A stretch of 64,000 bases of DNA, taken from positions 68,815 to 132,814 of the forward strand of contig CAIRUC010000111.1 of assembly GCA_903881665.1 (NCBI GenBank), in the 5' to 3' direction. The stretch comes from an uncultured Bacteroidota bacterium (GTDB lineage: Bacteria > Bacteroidota > Bacteroidia > AKYH767-A > OLB10). The notes below the pieces were generated by a model. That model ran no database searches. It worked only from the letters and a program-made list of their open reading frames with translations, and was not told where the DNA came from. The position numbers and the translations under genes are program-made. This document shows, piece by piece, positions 1 to 9,444 of this stretch. How positions within the stretch are numbered: the stretch's first letter is position 1; each line of letters begins with the position of its first letter.

Positions 1-164
1 TTCGCTAAATCTTCTTTTGATAGTGGCGATTCGTTGAGATCTAAGTATGCGTTGTTTAGTTCTGTTTGGAAAATTTGTATCTGAGATAATGCCGCATCGT
101 TTATTTGTGAAAAGGATAATTTGCTGATTAAAACGAATACGCTTAATACAACTAGAACCCTCAT
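1..164 (-). CDS. Partial CDS (C-terminal part beyond window): secreted protein, possibly DUF1684 family
   Basis: Reverse strand reads MRVLVVLSVFVLISKLSFSQINDAALSQIQIFQTELNNAYLDLNESPLSKEDLAK..., a signal peptide followed by an FQ-ELN...SPL pattern; open to the window edge; not in the supplied ORF track. Confidence 0.6.
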   Translation of the reverse strand, partial: MRVLVVLSVFVLISKLSFSQINDAALSQIQIFQTELNNAYLDLNESPLSKEDLA

Positions 165-168
165 ATTT

Positions 169-420
169 CTAAGCTTGCTCTAGGCTAAATTCGAACGTTT
201 CCATAATTGGGTTCGCCAATAATTGCTTACAAGCTTGTTCTACTTTTTCAGTAGCGATATCTTTTGTAGCGGCTTCCACTTCTAGCGAAATTCTTTTGCC
301 AATTCGAACATTGCCGATTTCATGAAGGTTCATGTTTTTCATTCCAGAAGAAACTGCTCTTCCTTGTGGGTCTAGTAGCGCTTTTTGAGGCATTACATTG
401 ATATGGGCGATGAATTTCAT
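169..420 (-). CDS. purS: Phosphoribosylformylglycinamidine synthase subunit PurS
   Basis: MKFIAHINVMPQKALLDPQGRAV...VRIGKRISLEV matches the PurS pattern; internal ATG preferred over the longer ORF call. Confidence 0.85.
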   Translation of the reverse strand: MKFIAHINVMPQKALLDPQGRAVSSGMKNMNLHEIGNVRIGKRISLEVEAATKDIATEKVEQACKQLLANPIMETFEFSLEQA

Positions 421-1139
421 GCGGTTGTTTTTTTGTGCGGTGGATATAGTAATGACAAAATTACGTAATAGAGAATAATTATTGGAAATGCAGCAAACTT
501 TAATGTGAATAAAAATAGGATGACTCCTATGAGTAATAGTATTTGAGGCTTTGCTTCTTGCCAACTTAATACCTTGATTTTAAACGATAAAAAGGGGATT
601 TCGGCCACCATTAAGTACGATGAAAGGGCTGCAAATACTATTAGAAAGGCTGGATTTAAAATGATCGGAGTGAGACCAAATTCATCATGATTCAAGATTA
701 AAGGCAAGGACATAACCATGAAAGTGTTGGATGGTGTGTTTAATCCAATAAAATACGATGCTTGTCGCGGATCAATATTGAATTTCGCCAATCGTAAACA
801 AGAAAAGAGGGTAACTACAAACATTAGGTATGGAAGTAAACGTACAATCGGGTCACCCATCTCGTTCAAGGAAAACATCGTGCGGTTAAAAACATGGAAT
901 AAAACAAACCCGGGAACTACCCCAAATGTTACCATATCTGCTAGAGAATCAAGTTGTTTGCCTAATTCTGAATTAGCATTAACTAGCCGAGCAACAAAGC
1001 CATCAAAGAAATCGAGGATGCCCGCAACAACTACTAATAATGCCGCAGTTTCGAAATGCCCATTAAACAAACTGATGATGGCAAGGCAACCGCAAAACAG
1101 GTTCATTAAGGTCATCAAGTTGGGTAAATGTTTAATCAT
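417..1139 (-). CDS. pssA: CDP-diacylglycerol--serine O-phosphatidyltransferase
   Basis: CDP-alcohol phosphatidyltransferase motif region DFFDGFVARLVNANSELGKQLDSLADMVTFGVVPG; polytopic. Confidence 0.9.
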   Translation of the reverse strand: MIKHLPNLMTLMNLFCGCLAIISLFNGHFETAALLVVVAGILDFFDGFVARLVNANSELGKQLDSLADMVTFGVVPGFVLFHVFNRTMFSLNEMGDPIVRLLPYLMFVVTLFSCLRLAKFNIDPRQASYFIGLNTPSNTFMVMSLPLILNHDEFGLTPIILNPAFLIVFAALSSYLMVAEIPFLSFKIKVLSWQEAKPQILLLIGVILFLFTLKFAAFPIIILYYVILSLLYPPHKKTTA

Positions 1140-1143
1140 AATA

Positions 1144-1151
1144 CAAAGGTA
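1144..1151 (-). promoter_or_regulatory. Bacteroidota-type -7 box (TACCTTTG) upstream of pssA
   Basis: Reverse strand TACCTTTG a few nt upstream of the pssA ATG; matches TAnnTTTG. Confidence 0.5.
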
Positions 1152-1283
1152 TATTTATCGAACGATAAATTGTTTACAATATATTCTTTTTATGTTCTTT
1201 AACTTTGAAACTATTATAACCTTTGCGTATAGCAAATAGTATAAAGTCCCGCTTAAAAAAATACTATTTCTGATACCTATTCG

Positions 1284-2396
1284 TTGTCAGTTACATTAAT
1301 GTCCAACCGACCTATGCAAGTAAAAAAAATCCTTCTTTCACTCATTGCCGTGGCTATTGTTCCCGGATCTCTTTTCGCGCAGGAAAAATATAGTAATGAA
1401 TTCCTTTCTATTGGCGTAGGCGCAAAGGCGCTCGGTATGGCGGGGGCTCAATCAGCAATCGTTGACGATGCTACTGCGGGCTTTTGGAATCCTGCCGGTC
1501 TTTTAAAAGTAAAAGGAAATATTCAATTAGCAGCAATGCATAACGAATATTTTGGTGGGATTGGAAAATACGATTACGGTTCTTTTGCTGCACCTATTGA
1601 TGCAACGCGGGCTGTTGGAGTATCGATGATTCGTTTTGCTATTGATGATATTATTGATTCAACTGATCTAATCGATAAAGATGGAAATATTGATTACGAT
1701 CGATTGAAAACATTTTCGTCGGCCGATTATGCATTTTTACTTTCATATGCACAAGCATTGAAGATAAAAGGATTGAGCGTAGGAGGAAACATTAAAATAA
1801 TTCACCGTAAAGTTGGTGATTTTGCAAAGGCCTGGGGATTCGGATTAGATTTCGCAGCGCAATATGAAACAGGTAAATGGAAATTTGGTGCAATGGGGAA
1901 AGATATTACTTCTACATTCAATGCTTGGACATACAATACCGAAAATCTGAAAGATGTATTTACACAAACAGGAAATGAAATTCCTGAAAATGGATTAGAG
2001 GTTACGTTGCCTAAATTAATACTGGGAGGAAGTTATAAAACCAATATCAATAATAAAGTAACTATAATGCCGTCAGTTGATCTCGACTTAACGTTCGATG
2101 GGAAAAGAAATGTTCCGATTAAGTCAGATGTGATAAGTGTTGATCCAAAAGTAGGTGTTGAAATGGGTTATGATGATTTTTTATTCTTGCGTGCAGGTGT
2201 TGGTAATATTCAATCGGTAAAAAACATTGACCAATCAACGTCTACGACTGCTCAACCGAGTATTGGCGCAGGAGTGAAAATTAAAAATTTAACCATCGAT
2301 TATGCATTAACCAACTTTACTGGAAGTGCAGGAACTTTGTATTCAAACGTGTTCTCGTTGAAGTTAAATATTGTGCGAAAAATAGCTACTAAATAA
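1284..2396 (+). CDS. PorV/PorQ family outer membrane protein (PorV2-like)
   Basis: Signal peptide, then FLSIGVGAKALGMAGAQSAIVDDATAGFWNPAGL typical of the PorV/PorQ family; lies upstream of a C25 peptidase gene. Confidence 0.8.
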   Translation: MSVTLMSNRPMQVKKILLSLIAVAIVPGSLFAQEKYSNEFLSIGVGAKALGMAGAQSAIVDDATAGFWNPAGLLKVKGNIQLAAMHNEYFGGIGKYDYGSFAAPIDATRAVGVSMIRFAIDDIIDSTDLIDKDGNIDYDRLKTFSSADYAFLLSYAQALKIKGLSVGGNIKIIHRKVGDFAKAWGFGLDFAAQYETGKWKFGAMGKDITSTFNAWTYNTENLKDVFTQTGNEIPENGLEVTLPKLILGGSYKTNINNKVTIMPSVDLDLTFDGKRNVPIKSDVISVDPKVGVEMGYDDFLFLRAGVGNIQSVKNIDQSTSTTAQPSIGAGVKIKNLTIDYALTNFTGSAGTLYSNVFSLKLNIVRKIATK

Positions 2397-2424
2397 AGCT
2401 ACAAAGAAATTAATAATTAAATAT

Positions 2425-2853
2425 ATGAGTCAGATTTCAGGGTATAACATCCCTCTTCATCAGGAGGTGATTCCAGATTTTATTTATCACATTCGTAGAC
2501 TTTTGCAAAGCAGAGGATGGCACTACGAATTTAAGGTAGTACCAGAGGTGGTTTTAAGAAATGAGGATCTAAAAGGAGGATATATAATTCCGGATATTGT
2601 AGTTAAAAAAAGAGAGCGTTCATGGAACCAACCAGAGATGATAATAGAAGTAACTAGAAATAGAAGTTGGAATTCAGATATTAAAAAAGTTAGAAAAGCA
2701 ATTAAAGAAGTTCGCTCGTTAAAAGAGTTGTTTGTTTTTAATATTGAGGAAACAGAATGTTGGAGAATCATCAAGCCTGACTTCGATGAGGAAGACGGTA
2801 ATTCTTTTTCCACTGTTCTGAAGTTTGACTTAAAAAATTGCCTTAGAGGTTAA
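2425..2853 (+). CDS. Small PD-(D/E)XK-like protein (Uma2-like), predicted nuclease fold
   Basis: PDIVV...(x~16)...EMIIEVTRNRSWNSDIKK resembles the PD...ExT...K pattern; no signal peptide. Confidence 0.5.
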   Translation: MSQISGYNIPLHQEVIPDFIYHIRRLLQSRGWHYEFKVVPEVVLRNEDLKGGYIIPDIVVKKRERSWNQPEMIIEVTRNRSWNSDIKKVRKAIKEVRSLKELFVFNIEETECWRIIKPDFDEEDGNSFSTVLKFDLKNCLRG

Positions 2854-2861
2854 TTTGCTTA

Positions 2862-2937
2862 TAACAGCGTGTAAGCAATATAGCCCTGCCGCAGGAACAA
2901 CATAAGGCAACATCGCCTGCGCGCAAAACGTTAACAG
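2862..2937 (+). repeat. Structured intergenic element, attC-like (TAAC...GTTA ends with internal inverted repeats)
   Basis: TAACAGCG 8 nt after the ORF stop; CGCAGG (2890-2895) pairs with CCTGCG (2916-2921), GCG (2867-2869) with CGC (2922-2924), TAAC (2862-2865) with GTTA (2930-2933). Confidence 0.4.
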
Positions 2938-2966
2938 TTCCGGGTATATAGTAAAAAACTTTTATT

Positions 2967-5900
2967 ATGCGTAAAATTTATCTTGTTTTTGTTTTATGTT
3001 TGATGGCATTGTGTAATGTAAATGCACAAGGCTACAATAATGAATGGATTTCATTTGTTAGCGGACAAACTTATTCTAATCAGCAATATTTCAGAATGAA
3101 TATCTGGAAGAAAGGAATATTTAGAGTGTCGTATAACGATTTACAGAACTATGGAGTTCCTGTGAACTCTTGGTTTAGTCCTGATAGATATCAAATTTAC
3201 CATAATGGAAAAGAGCAATTCATCAATGTTGTGGATGTTGATCAAAATTCTATTTTCAACGCAGGTGATTATATCGAATTTTTTGGTGATAAAAACGACG
3301 GAAGTTTTGACGCTCAAATTTATGACACACCTAATTCGCAACCGAATCCGTATCAAAGTTTGTTCAATGATACTGCCGCTTATTTTTTAAGTTATAATTT
3401 GTCGTCTATAACAAATAAAAGGATGATTGTAGAGAATGATCAAAATTTCGGTTCCTATACAACAGTTCCTTATTTAAGAGTAAAAGACACACGTGTTTCT
3501 GATGCAGAATATAATATTGCTTTTCGCGACGGAAATAAAATTGCCGACAATAGTTATATGATGGGGGAGGGTTGGTGTTTTGGTAAAATGTCATACGGAG
3601 GATTAAATAGTTTTACTTTTAATGCTACTAAACTAAATGTAGGTTTGAATCCTCCGCAATTGAGTTTTGATTTGATGGGGGCGAATGCATTGTCTCATCC
3701 ATATACTGTCACTGCAAACGCTGCAACGGTTGGTAATTATTTGTTTTATGGATATGATTTAAATAAACAAACAATTCCAATTAATAATGCTCCTACTAAT
3801 GGTCAATTAGTAGTTAATTTAATCCCTAGTGATGACCTTACCAATCCGATTAACGAAAACTATTTAAATACAGTTTATGTTCGCTTTGAATATGATCGCA
3901 CCACTGATTTTAGTGGCGAAAGTTTTCCTCAAGAATTATTTTTAAGTGCTCAGGGAGCAAAGGTAACTGTGAATTTCTCTAGTACTGGATTAACAAATCC
4001 CAAATTATATGTTCTAGGAAGCGATACCGTAAGAATTATTTCTGTAATGAATGTAGGAGGCAATTTTTCTGCTGTGATTCCTTCGTTTACGCAGGAACAA
4101 AAATTATTTATTATCGATAATAATCAAGCTTTTTCGTTTGCGGGTAATGTTACGATAGAGTCGGTTAATCGTGATCCAGATCCTGCTAAATATGCACGCT
4201 TTAATAATTTTTTAGAACAAGGAATGAATGCCGATTTTCTAATAGTAACGAATAAAGCACTTTGGGCAAGTGCTAAAGATTATGCGGCTTATCGCACAAC
4301 AAAAGGATATCTTCCATTATTGGCCGATGTAAATGAGTTATACGATCAATATTCTTGGGGGATTAGAAAACATCCGCAATCGATTCGTTCATTTGCCGAT
4401 CAATTAATTGATTTGGCTGTAGCTCCTCCAAAGTATTTATTGTTGCTAGGAAAAGGAGTGATGATTACGGATAGTAAGTCGGGCGTTGGTTACGGTTTAA
4501 ATTTAGTGCCAACTTGGGGAGAGCCTGCTTCCGATCAATTGTTTACCGCTCATTTGAATACCAATGAATATAAAACAGAAATAGCAACGGGTCGAGTGGC
4601 CGCTCAAACAGATAGTGATGTAACGGCATATTTGAATAAATTGGTCGAATTCGAAAATAATCAAAATCAACCACCATCACTTTGGATGAAAAATGTATTG
4701 CACTTTGGCGGTGGATCAAATCAAGATGAACAAGATGTGCTAGCAGCTAAATTGCAAACGTATGCTGCGTTAATTGAAGATACTTTGTTTGGTGGTAACG
4801 TGTATACCTTTTTGAAGAATTCGAATGCACCTATACAAATTAATCAAAGTGAATATTTACAGGCATTAATCGATTCGGGTTGTAGTATGATGACTTTCTA
4901 TGGTCACGCTGCGGGTACTTCGTTCGATAATAGCACCGATGCTCCTGAGAATTATAGTAATAAAGGAAAATATCCTGTTGTGTTGGCGCAAAGCTGTTTT
5001 GTGGGCGATATTTTTACAACACAAAAATTATTAAATGAGAGATTTGTTCTTACTCCCGACAAAGCGGCTATTGGTTTTATTGCGGTGCCCGATAAAGGAA
5101 TTATTGAAGAGCTCGACACATATTCATCTGAATTGCATCAACAAATATTTCGTTCTTCTTATGGTAAGGGTGTAGCAGAAAGCATGAAGAATACTATTGC
5201 TAATGTGATGACCGCAAATGTTGGCTATAAAAATGTGTGTATGAGCATGACATTACATGGTGATCCTGCAATTAAGATGAATCAATTTGAATTACCAGAT
5301 TATTCTGTAGATAATTCAAGCATTTTGTTTGAACCTAGTGTGGTTACAACAGAAATCGATTCATTTAAAGTGAAAATTGCTGTTACAAATCTTGGAGAGA
5401 ATACCAATCAGTCGATGAGTATTTTGTTTAGTCGCACAATGCCCGACGGAATTACAAAGCACGATACAATAATTCAAGTTCCTTATGTAACTTTTCGAGA
5501 TACGTTTGAAGTGAAACTTCCTGTTGATTTTAAAGAGGGTGCTGGATTAAATAATTTTCAAGTTACGGTAGATAATTATAATGAAGTATCAGAATTAAAT
5601 GAATCGAGTAACAATGTAGCTACAACTAAATTGCAAATCACTTCTACCGATATAAATCCTGTGTATCCAGAAGAGTTTGCAATTATTCCGTCAGCTAATG
5701 TTACCTTAAAAGCGACTACCGCAAATTTATTTGCAACGCCCAAAAACTATAGGTTTGAGTTAGATACTTCTGCGGTGTTTACTAGTTCAACAAAAATTTC
5801 GGGTGTTATAGCAAATGCTTTTGGTGTTGTTAGTTGGACACCAAATATAGCTCTTGCCGACAGTGAAGTGTATTATTGGAGAGTGGCTAATGATTCGATA

Positions 5901-7997
5901 ATGAATGCTGATACTTCCATCTCAAATAATTTTCAATGGAAACAAAGTTCGTTCATTTATAAGCAAGGAATTACTGGTTGGTCGCAAGCCGATTATCCTC
6001 AATTTGGAAAAGATGAATTAACGAATATGATTCGTTATGATGCATCACGTTATTTCGAATATATTTCTTCTCAGTTTGCACTAACAATGACCCATGTGTT
6101 AACGCGTCCTTCCTATGAAATTAATGGATCTAATATGGATTATGGCGGTTGTGGATTGATTCCTCAGATTGCAATAGCTGTACTCGATTCTGTTGACTTT
6201 GAACATCCGTGGCAAACTGATTCATGTATTCGTTATTATGGAAATTATAATTATTTTAATTGTAGTACTTTCCAAGGTTGTAATCGTCCTCGACCCGATA
6301 AATTTTTCTTGTTTAATACTGCCGATCCTGCGCAAAATGACAGTTTGGTAAGTATGATTACTAATAAAATTCCAGATGGAAATTATTTGTTAAGTTGGAC
6401 CGTCTTCTCGGTTCCTTTCGATACGTTGAGTGTTGTGAAAAATGGATTTGTAAATATTGGCGTTCCTCAATTTAATACATTAACAACAGCCGATAAGTAT
6501 ATGTTGTTTATGAGGAAAGGGGATCCTTCTTCTGTGATTTTTAGAAAAGGTTTATATCCTACAGAAGATTTGCGCATTGATTATGCTTTACAGCGCGATT
6601 GGGATAAAGGATTTTATACGTCTACTAAAATTGGTCCTTCTAGAAACTGGACAAGTATACATTGGGATTTTGCTTCCACTGAAATTGGTTTCACACCTGA
6701 TTCCGTATTGTTAAGTGTTTATGGTATAAATACCACTGGACAAGAAATATTATTGATGAGTGGAATAACTCAAAGTCAAAAAGATTTTGCAATCAATTCT
6801 ATAAATGCAGCGCAATATCCTTATCTGAAGTTAAAGTTGTACAGCGAAGATTTAATTCATCGTTCCCCACCACAATTAGTTAAATGGCAAGTATATTATG
6901 ATCCAGTGCCTGAAGGTACATTAAATACTAAATATTATTCTTTTGCAAGTGATACGTTGCAAGAAGGAGAGAAAGTAACATTTATGATGGCTTTCGAAAA
7001 TATCAGTAGTGTTGATATGGATACCTTATTAGTTGATTATTATTTATTTGATAAAAATAATGTTCGACGTGATTTAGGAACAGTACGTTTAAACAAAGCA
7101 TTAGCTGCTGGTGATACTGTAATGACAGGAATAACTTTCAGCACAAGAGATTTCTTAGGTGATAATGTGTTATGGGTAGAGGCAAATCCGCGTAATGATC
7201 AACCTGAACAGTACCACTTTAATAATTTGGCTAATGTTCGATTTCATGTAACGAGAGATATAACAAATCCCCTCTTAGATGTTACATTCGATGGCACACA
7301 TATATTAAATGGGGATGTTGTTTCAGCTCGCCCTTTTGTTACAATGCAATTGCTTGATGAAAATAAATTTATTGCATTAAACGATACGGGTAACTTTAGA
7401 GTGCTGCTTACTGATCCTGATGGGCTGGCTACTAATTTGCATTTTGAAATGTTGGCAGGAACATCAACATCTGTTGAGCTGTTGAAATGGATTCCTGCTT
7501 CACTTCCTAAAAATAGTTTCCGAATTGATTATAATCCAATGCTAACGAAAGACGGTATGTATGAGCTCGATGTTCAAGCAAAAGATGAGTCAGGAAACCT
7601 TAGTGGCGCACTCGATTATAAAATACAATTCGAAGTCGTGAATAAAAGTACAATAACTGAAGTGGTTAATTACCCGAATCCTTTTAGTACTTCAACACGA
7701 TTTGTTTTTGTTCTTACAGGAAGTGAAATTCCAGATGATTTCCGCATTCGTATTATGACAGTCACTGGAAAAATTGTACGTGAGATAAATCGACAAGAAA
7801 TAGGTGATATTCATATCGGACGAAATATTTCCGAATATGCTTGGGATGGTAAAGACGAGTTTGGTGATCAGTTAGCGAATGGAGTTTATCTTTACCGTGT
7901 ATATACTGGAATCAACGGATCAGAAATTGAAAAGAAAGAAACCGCACTCGATGATTACTTTATTAAAGGTTGGGGAAAGATGTATTTGATGAGATAG
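2967..7997 (+). CDS. Peptidase C25-family protein, PorU2-like T9SS sortase
   Basis: C25 domain with YGHAAG (His) and LAQSCFVG (Cys); C-terminal NYPNPFS...FVFVLTG...DGKDEFGDQLANGVYLYRV sorting/FlgD-like tail; 1676 aa. Confidence 0.85.
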   Translation: MRKIYLVFVLCLMALCNVNAQGYNNEWISFVSGQTYSNQQYFRMNIWKKGIFRVSYNDLQNYGVPVNSWFSPDRYQIYHNGKEQFINVVDVDQNSIFNAGDYIEFFGDKNDGSFDAQIYDTPNSQPNPYQSLFNDTAAYFLSYNLSSITNKRMIVENDQNFGSYTTVPYLRVKDTRVSDAEYNIAFRDGNKIADNSYMMGEGWCFGKMSYGGLNSFTFNATKLNVGLNPPQLSFDLMGANALSHPYTVTANAATVGNYLFYGYDLNKQTIPINNAPTNGQLVVNLIPSDDLTNPINENYLNTVYVRFEYDRTTDFSGESFPQELFLSAQGAKVTVNFSSTGLTNPKLYVLGSDTVRIISVMNVGGNFSAVIPSFTQEQKLFIIDNNQAFSFAGNVTIESVNRDPDPAKYARFNNFLEQGMNADFLIVTNKALWASAKDYAAYRTTKGYLPLLADVNELYDQYSWGIRKHPQSIRSFADQLIDLAVAPPKYLLLLGKGVMITDSKSGVGYGLNLVPTWGEPASDQLFTAHLNTNEYKTEIATGRVAAQTDSDVTAYLNKLVEFENNQNQPPSLWMKNVLHFGGGSNQDEQDVLAAKLQTYAALIEDTLFGGNVYTFLKNSNAPIQINQSEYLQALIDSGCSMMTFYGHAAGTSFDNSTDAPENYSNKGKYPVVLAQSCFVGDIFTTQKLLNERFVLTPDKAAIGFIAVPDKGIIEELDTYSSELHQQIFRSSYGKGVAESMKNTIANVMTANVGYKNVCMSMTLHGDPAIKMNQFELPDYSVDNSSILFEPSVVTTEIDSFKVKIAVTNLGENTNQSMSILFSRTMPDGITKHDTIIQVPYVTFRDTFEVKLPVDFKEGAGLNNFQVTVDNYNEVSELNESSNNVATTKLQITSTDINPVYPEEFAIIPSANVTLKATTANLFATPKNYRFELDTSAVFTSSTKISGVIANAFGVVSWTPNIALADSEVYYWRVANDSIMNADTSISNNFQWKQSSFIYKQGITGWSQADYPQFGKDELTNMIRYDASRYFEYISSQFALTMTHVLTRPSYEINGSNMDYGGCGLIPQIAIAVLDSVDFEHPWQTDSCIRYYGNYNYFNCSTFQGCNRPRPDKFFLFNTADPAQNDSLVSMITNKIPDGNYLLSWTVFSVPFDTLSVVKNGFVNIGVPQFNTLTTADKYMLFMRKGDPSSVIFRKGLYPTEDLRIDYALQRDWDKGFYTSTKIGPSRNWTSIHWDFASTEIGFTPDSVLLSVYGINTTGQEILLMSGITQSQKDFAINSINAAQYPYLKLKLYSEDLIHRSPPQLVKWQVYYDPVPEGTLNTKYYSFASDTLQEGEKVTFMMAFENISSVDMDTLLVDYYLFDKNNVRRDLGTVRLNKALAAGDTVMTGITFSTRDFLGDNVLWVEANPRNDQPEQYHFNNLANVRFHVTRDITNPLLDVTFDGTHILNGDVVSARPFVTMQLLDENKFIALNDTGNFRVLLTDPDGLATNLHFEMLAGTSTSVELLKWIPASLPKNSFRIDYNPMLTKDGMYELDVQAKDESGNLSGALDYKIQFEVVNKSTITEVVNYPNPFSTSTRFVFVLTGSEIPDDFRIRIMTVTGKIVREINRQEIGDIHIGRNISEYAWDGKDEFGDQLANGVYLYRVYTGINGSEIEKKETALDDYFIKGWGKMYLMR

Positions 7998-8013
7998 CTT
8001 ATTGTGAATTTTT

Positions 8014-8047
8014 AAAAGGGGGCATAAACTAAATTAAGCCCCCTTTT
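8014..8047 (+). terminator. Rho-independent terminator
   Basis: 10-bp stem aaaagggggc/gccccctttt followed by T-run after porU2-like gene. Confidence 0.85.
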
Positions 8048-8147
8048 TTATTATAATTTCAAAATTCATGTCAAATATTTATTTTAATAGTGTTGTATCA
8101 AAACACAATAATTATATTATATTTACATAAACTAAAATCCTTTTAAT

Positions 8148-8280
8148 ATGAAAACAATTAGCCCCCTCTATTTCCTTCTTTCTTACTCACACACAAAGAC
8201 AGGCTAATACCTCTAAGTCTACAAACTTAAATCCTAAGCTCACCGCATTAGATTTTTTACTCGTTCTTTGGTCTTTTTAA
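8148..8280 (+). pseudogene. Remnant of a secreted-protein 5' end
   Basis: ATG reads MKTISPLYFLLSYSHTKTG*; another frame continues ANTSKSTNLNPKLTALDFLLVLWSF*, consistent with a frameshifted signal-peptide remnant. Confidence 0.3.
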
Positions 8281-8330
8281 TGTTGAATATTTTTTTTGTT
8301 TCTCCGATTATTAAGATTTATATGAGTTTT

Positions 8331-9395
8331 TTAACGATCTCCACCGAGCTTAGTAAAGGCGAGGGGATTCGCCGTAACCTCATCGTATACTTGGTGTAAA
8401 TTATAAATATCACAGGCCATATAAATGGCCTCTTTCAATGATACTTCACTGGCAATTCCTTTTCCTGCAATATCATATCCTGTTCCATGGTCAGGAGAAG
8501 TGCGAATCACCGGTAGTCCTGCAGTAAAGTTAACTCCTGTTTCAAATGCTAATGTTTTAAAAGGAATTAATCCTTGATCATGATACATCGCTAATATCGC
8601 ATCGAACTTCTTGTATGCACCGCTGCCAAATAATCCATCCGCAGAGTAAGGCCCGAATACTACAGCACCTTTATCAGCCATTTCTTTTACTGCTGGAGCG
8701 ATAATATCTTTGTCTTCATTTCCAATTACTCCATTGTCGCCAGCATGCGGATTTAATCCCAATACGGCAATGCGTGGTTTGCGAATACCAAAATCACGTT
8801 TCAATGAATGAATCATAATTTGCAATTTCGATTGGATGTTTTCTTTGGTGATGTACTGTGAAATTTTTGTCACAGGAACGTGCCCTGTTACTAATGCCAC
8901 GCGTAAATCACCCGAAACTAAAAACATTAATGGTTTAGAATTCGCAAATGCCTTTCCGAAGAATTCGGTATGCCCTGTAAACCCGCTGCCCTCTGGTTGA
9001 ATCGTATGTTTGTCGATAGGAGCCGTAACGATAGCGTGAAGATGTCCTGCAGCAAGATCAGCAGTAGCAGCCTGCAACGCCTTATATGCATATATTCCAG
9101 TTTCTAATGAAGGTGTTCCGATTTCAACTTTAATGTCTTCCTCCCAACAATTAATTAAATTTATTTTACGTTGAATTACATCCTGAACCCCTTTTACTGT
9201 ATTGTAATTGAATTCTTGAATGTTTAGCGCCTTACGGTGATGAGAAATTACTTTCGATGAACCATAAATAACAGGAGTGCATGTTTGCAAAATTCTGTTA
9301 TCCATCAATGCCTTCATTATTACTTCCGCCCCCACACCGTTAACATCACCTAACGTGATGCCTATACGAATTTTGCCTTCTCCTTCGTGCTGCAT
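8331..9395 (-). CDS. pdxA: 4-hydroxythreonine-4-phosphate dehydrogenase
   Basis: IGITLGDVNGVGAEVIMKAL, VTAPIDKHTIQ, GHTEFF, LNPHAGDNG, AMYHDQGLIPFK. Confidence 0.95.
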   Translation of the reverse strand: MQHEGEGKIRIGITLGDVNGVGAEVIMKALMDNRILQTCTPVIYGSSKVISHHRKALNIQEFNYNTVKGVQDVIQRKINLINCWEEDIKVEIGTPSLETGIYAYKALQAATADLAAGHLHAIVTAPIDKHTIQPEGSGFTGHTEFFGKAFANSKPLMFLVSGDLRVALVTGHVPVTKISQYITKENIQSKLQIMIHSLKRDFGIRKPRIAVLGLNPHAGDNGVIGNEDKDIIAPAVKEMADKGAVVFGPYSADGLFGSGAYKKFDAILAMYHDQGLIPFKTLAFETGVNFTAGLPVIRTSPDHGTGYDIAGKGIASEVSLKEAIYMACDIYNLHQVYDEVTANPLAFTKLGGDR

Positions 9396-9444
9396 AATAT
9401 TATTTTAAAACTATAAAACTCGTTTTACTATTTAATAATTCCTG

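Noticed and set aside
718-1239. 173-aa plus-strand ORF antisense to pssA
   Set aside because: Low-complexity shadow ORF opposite a clear pssA; no recognisable motifs or signal.
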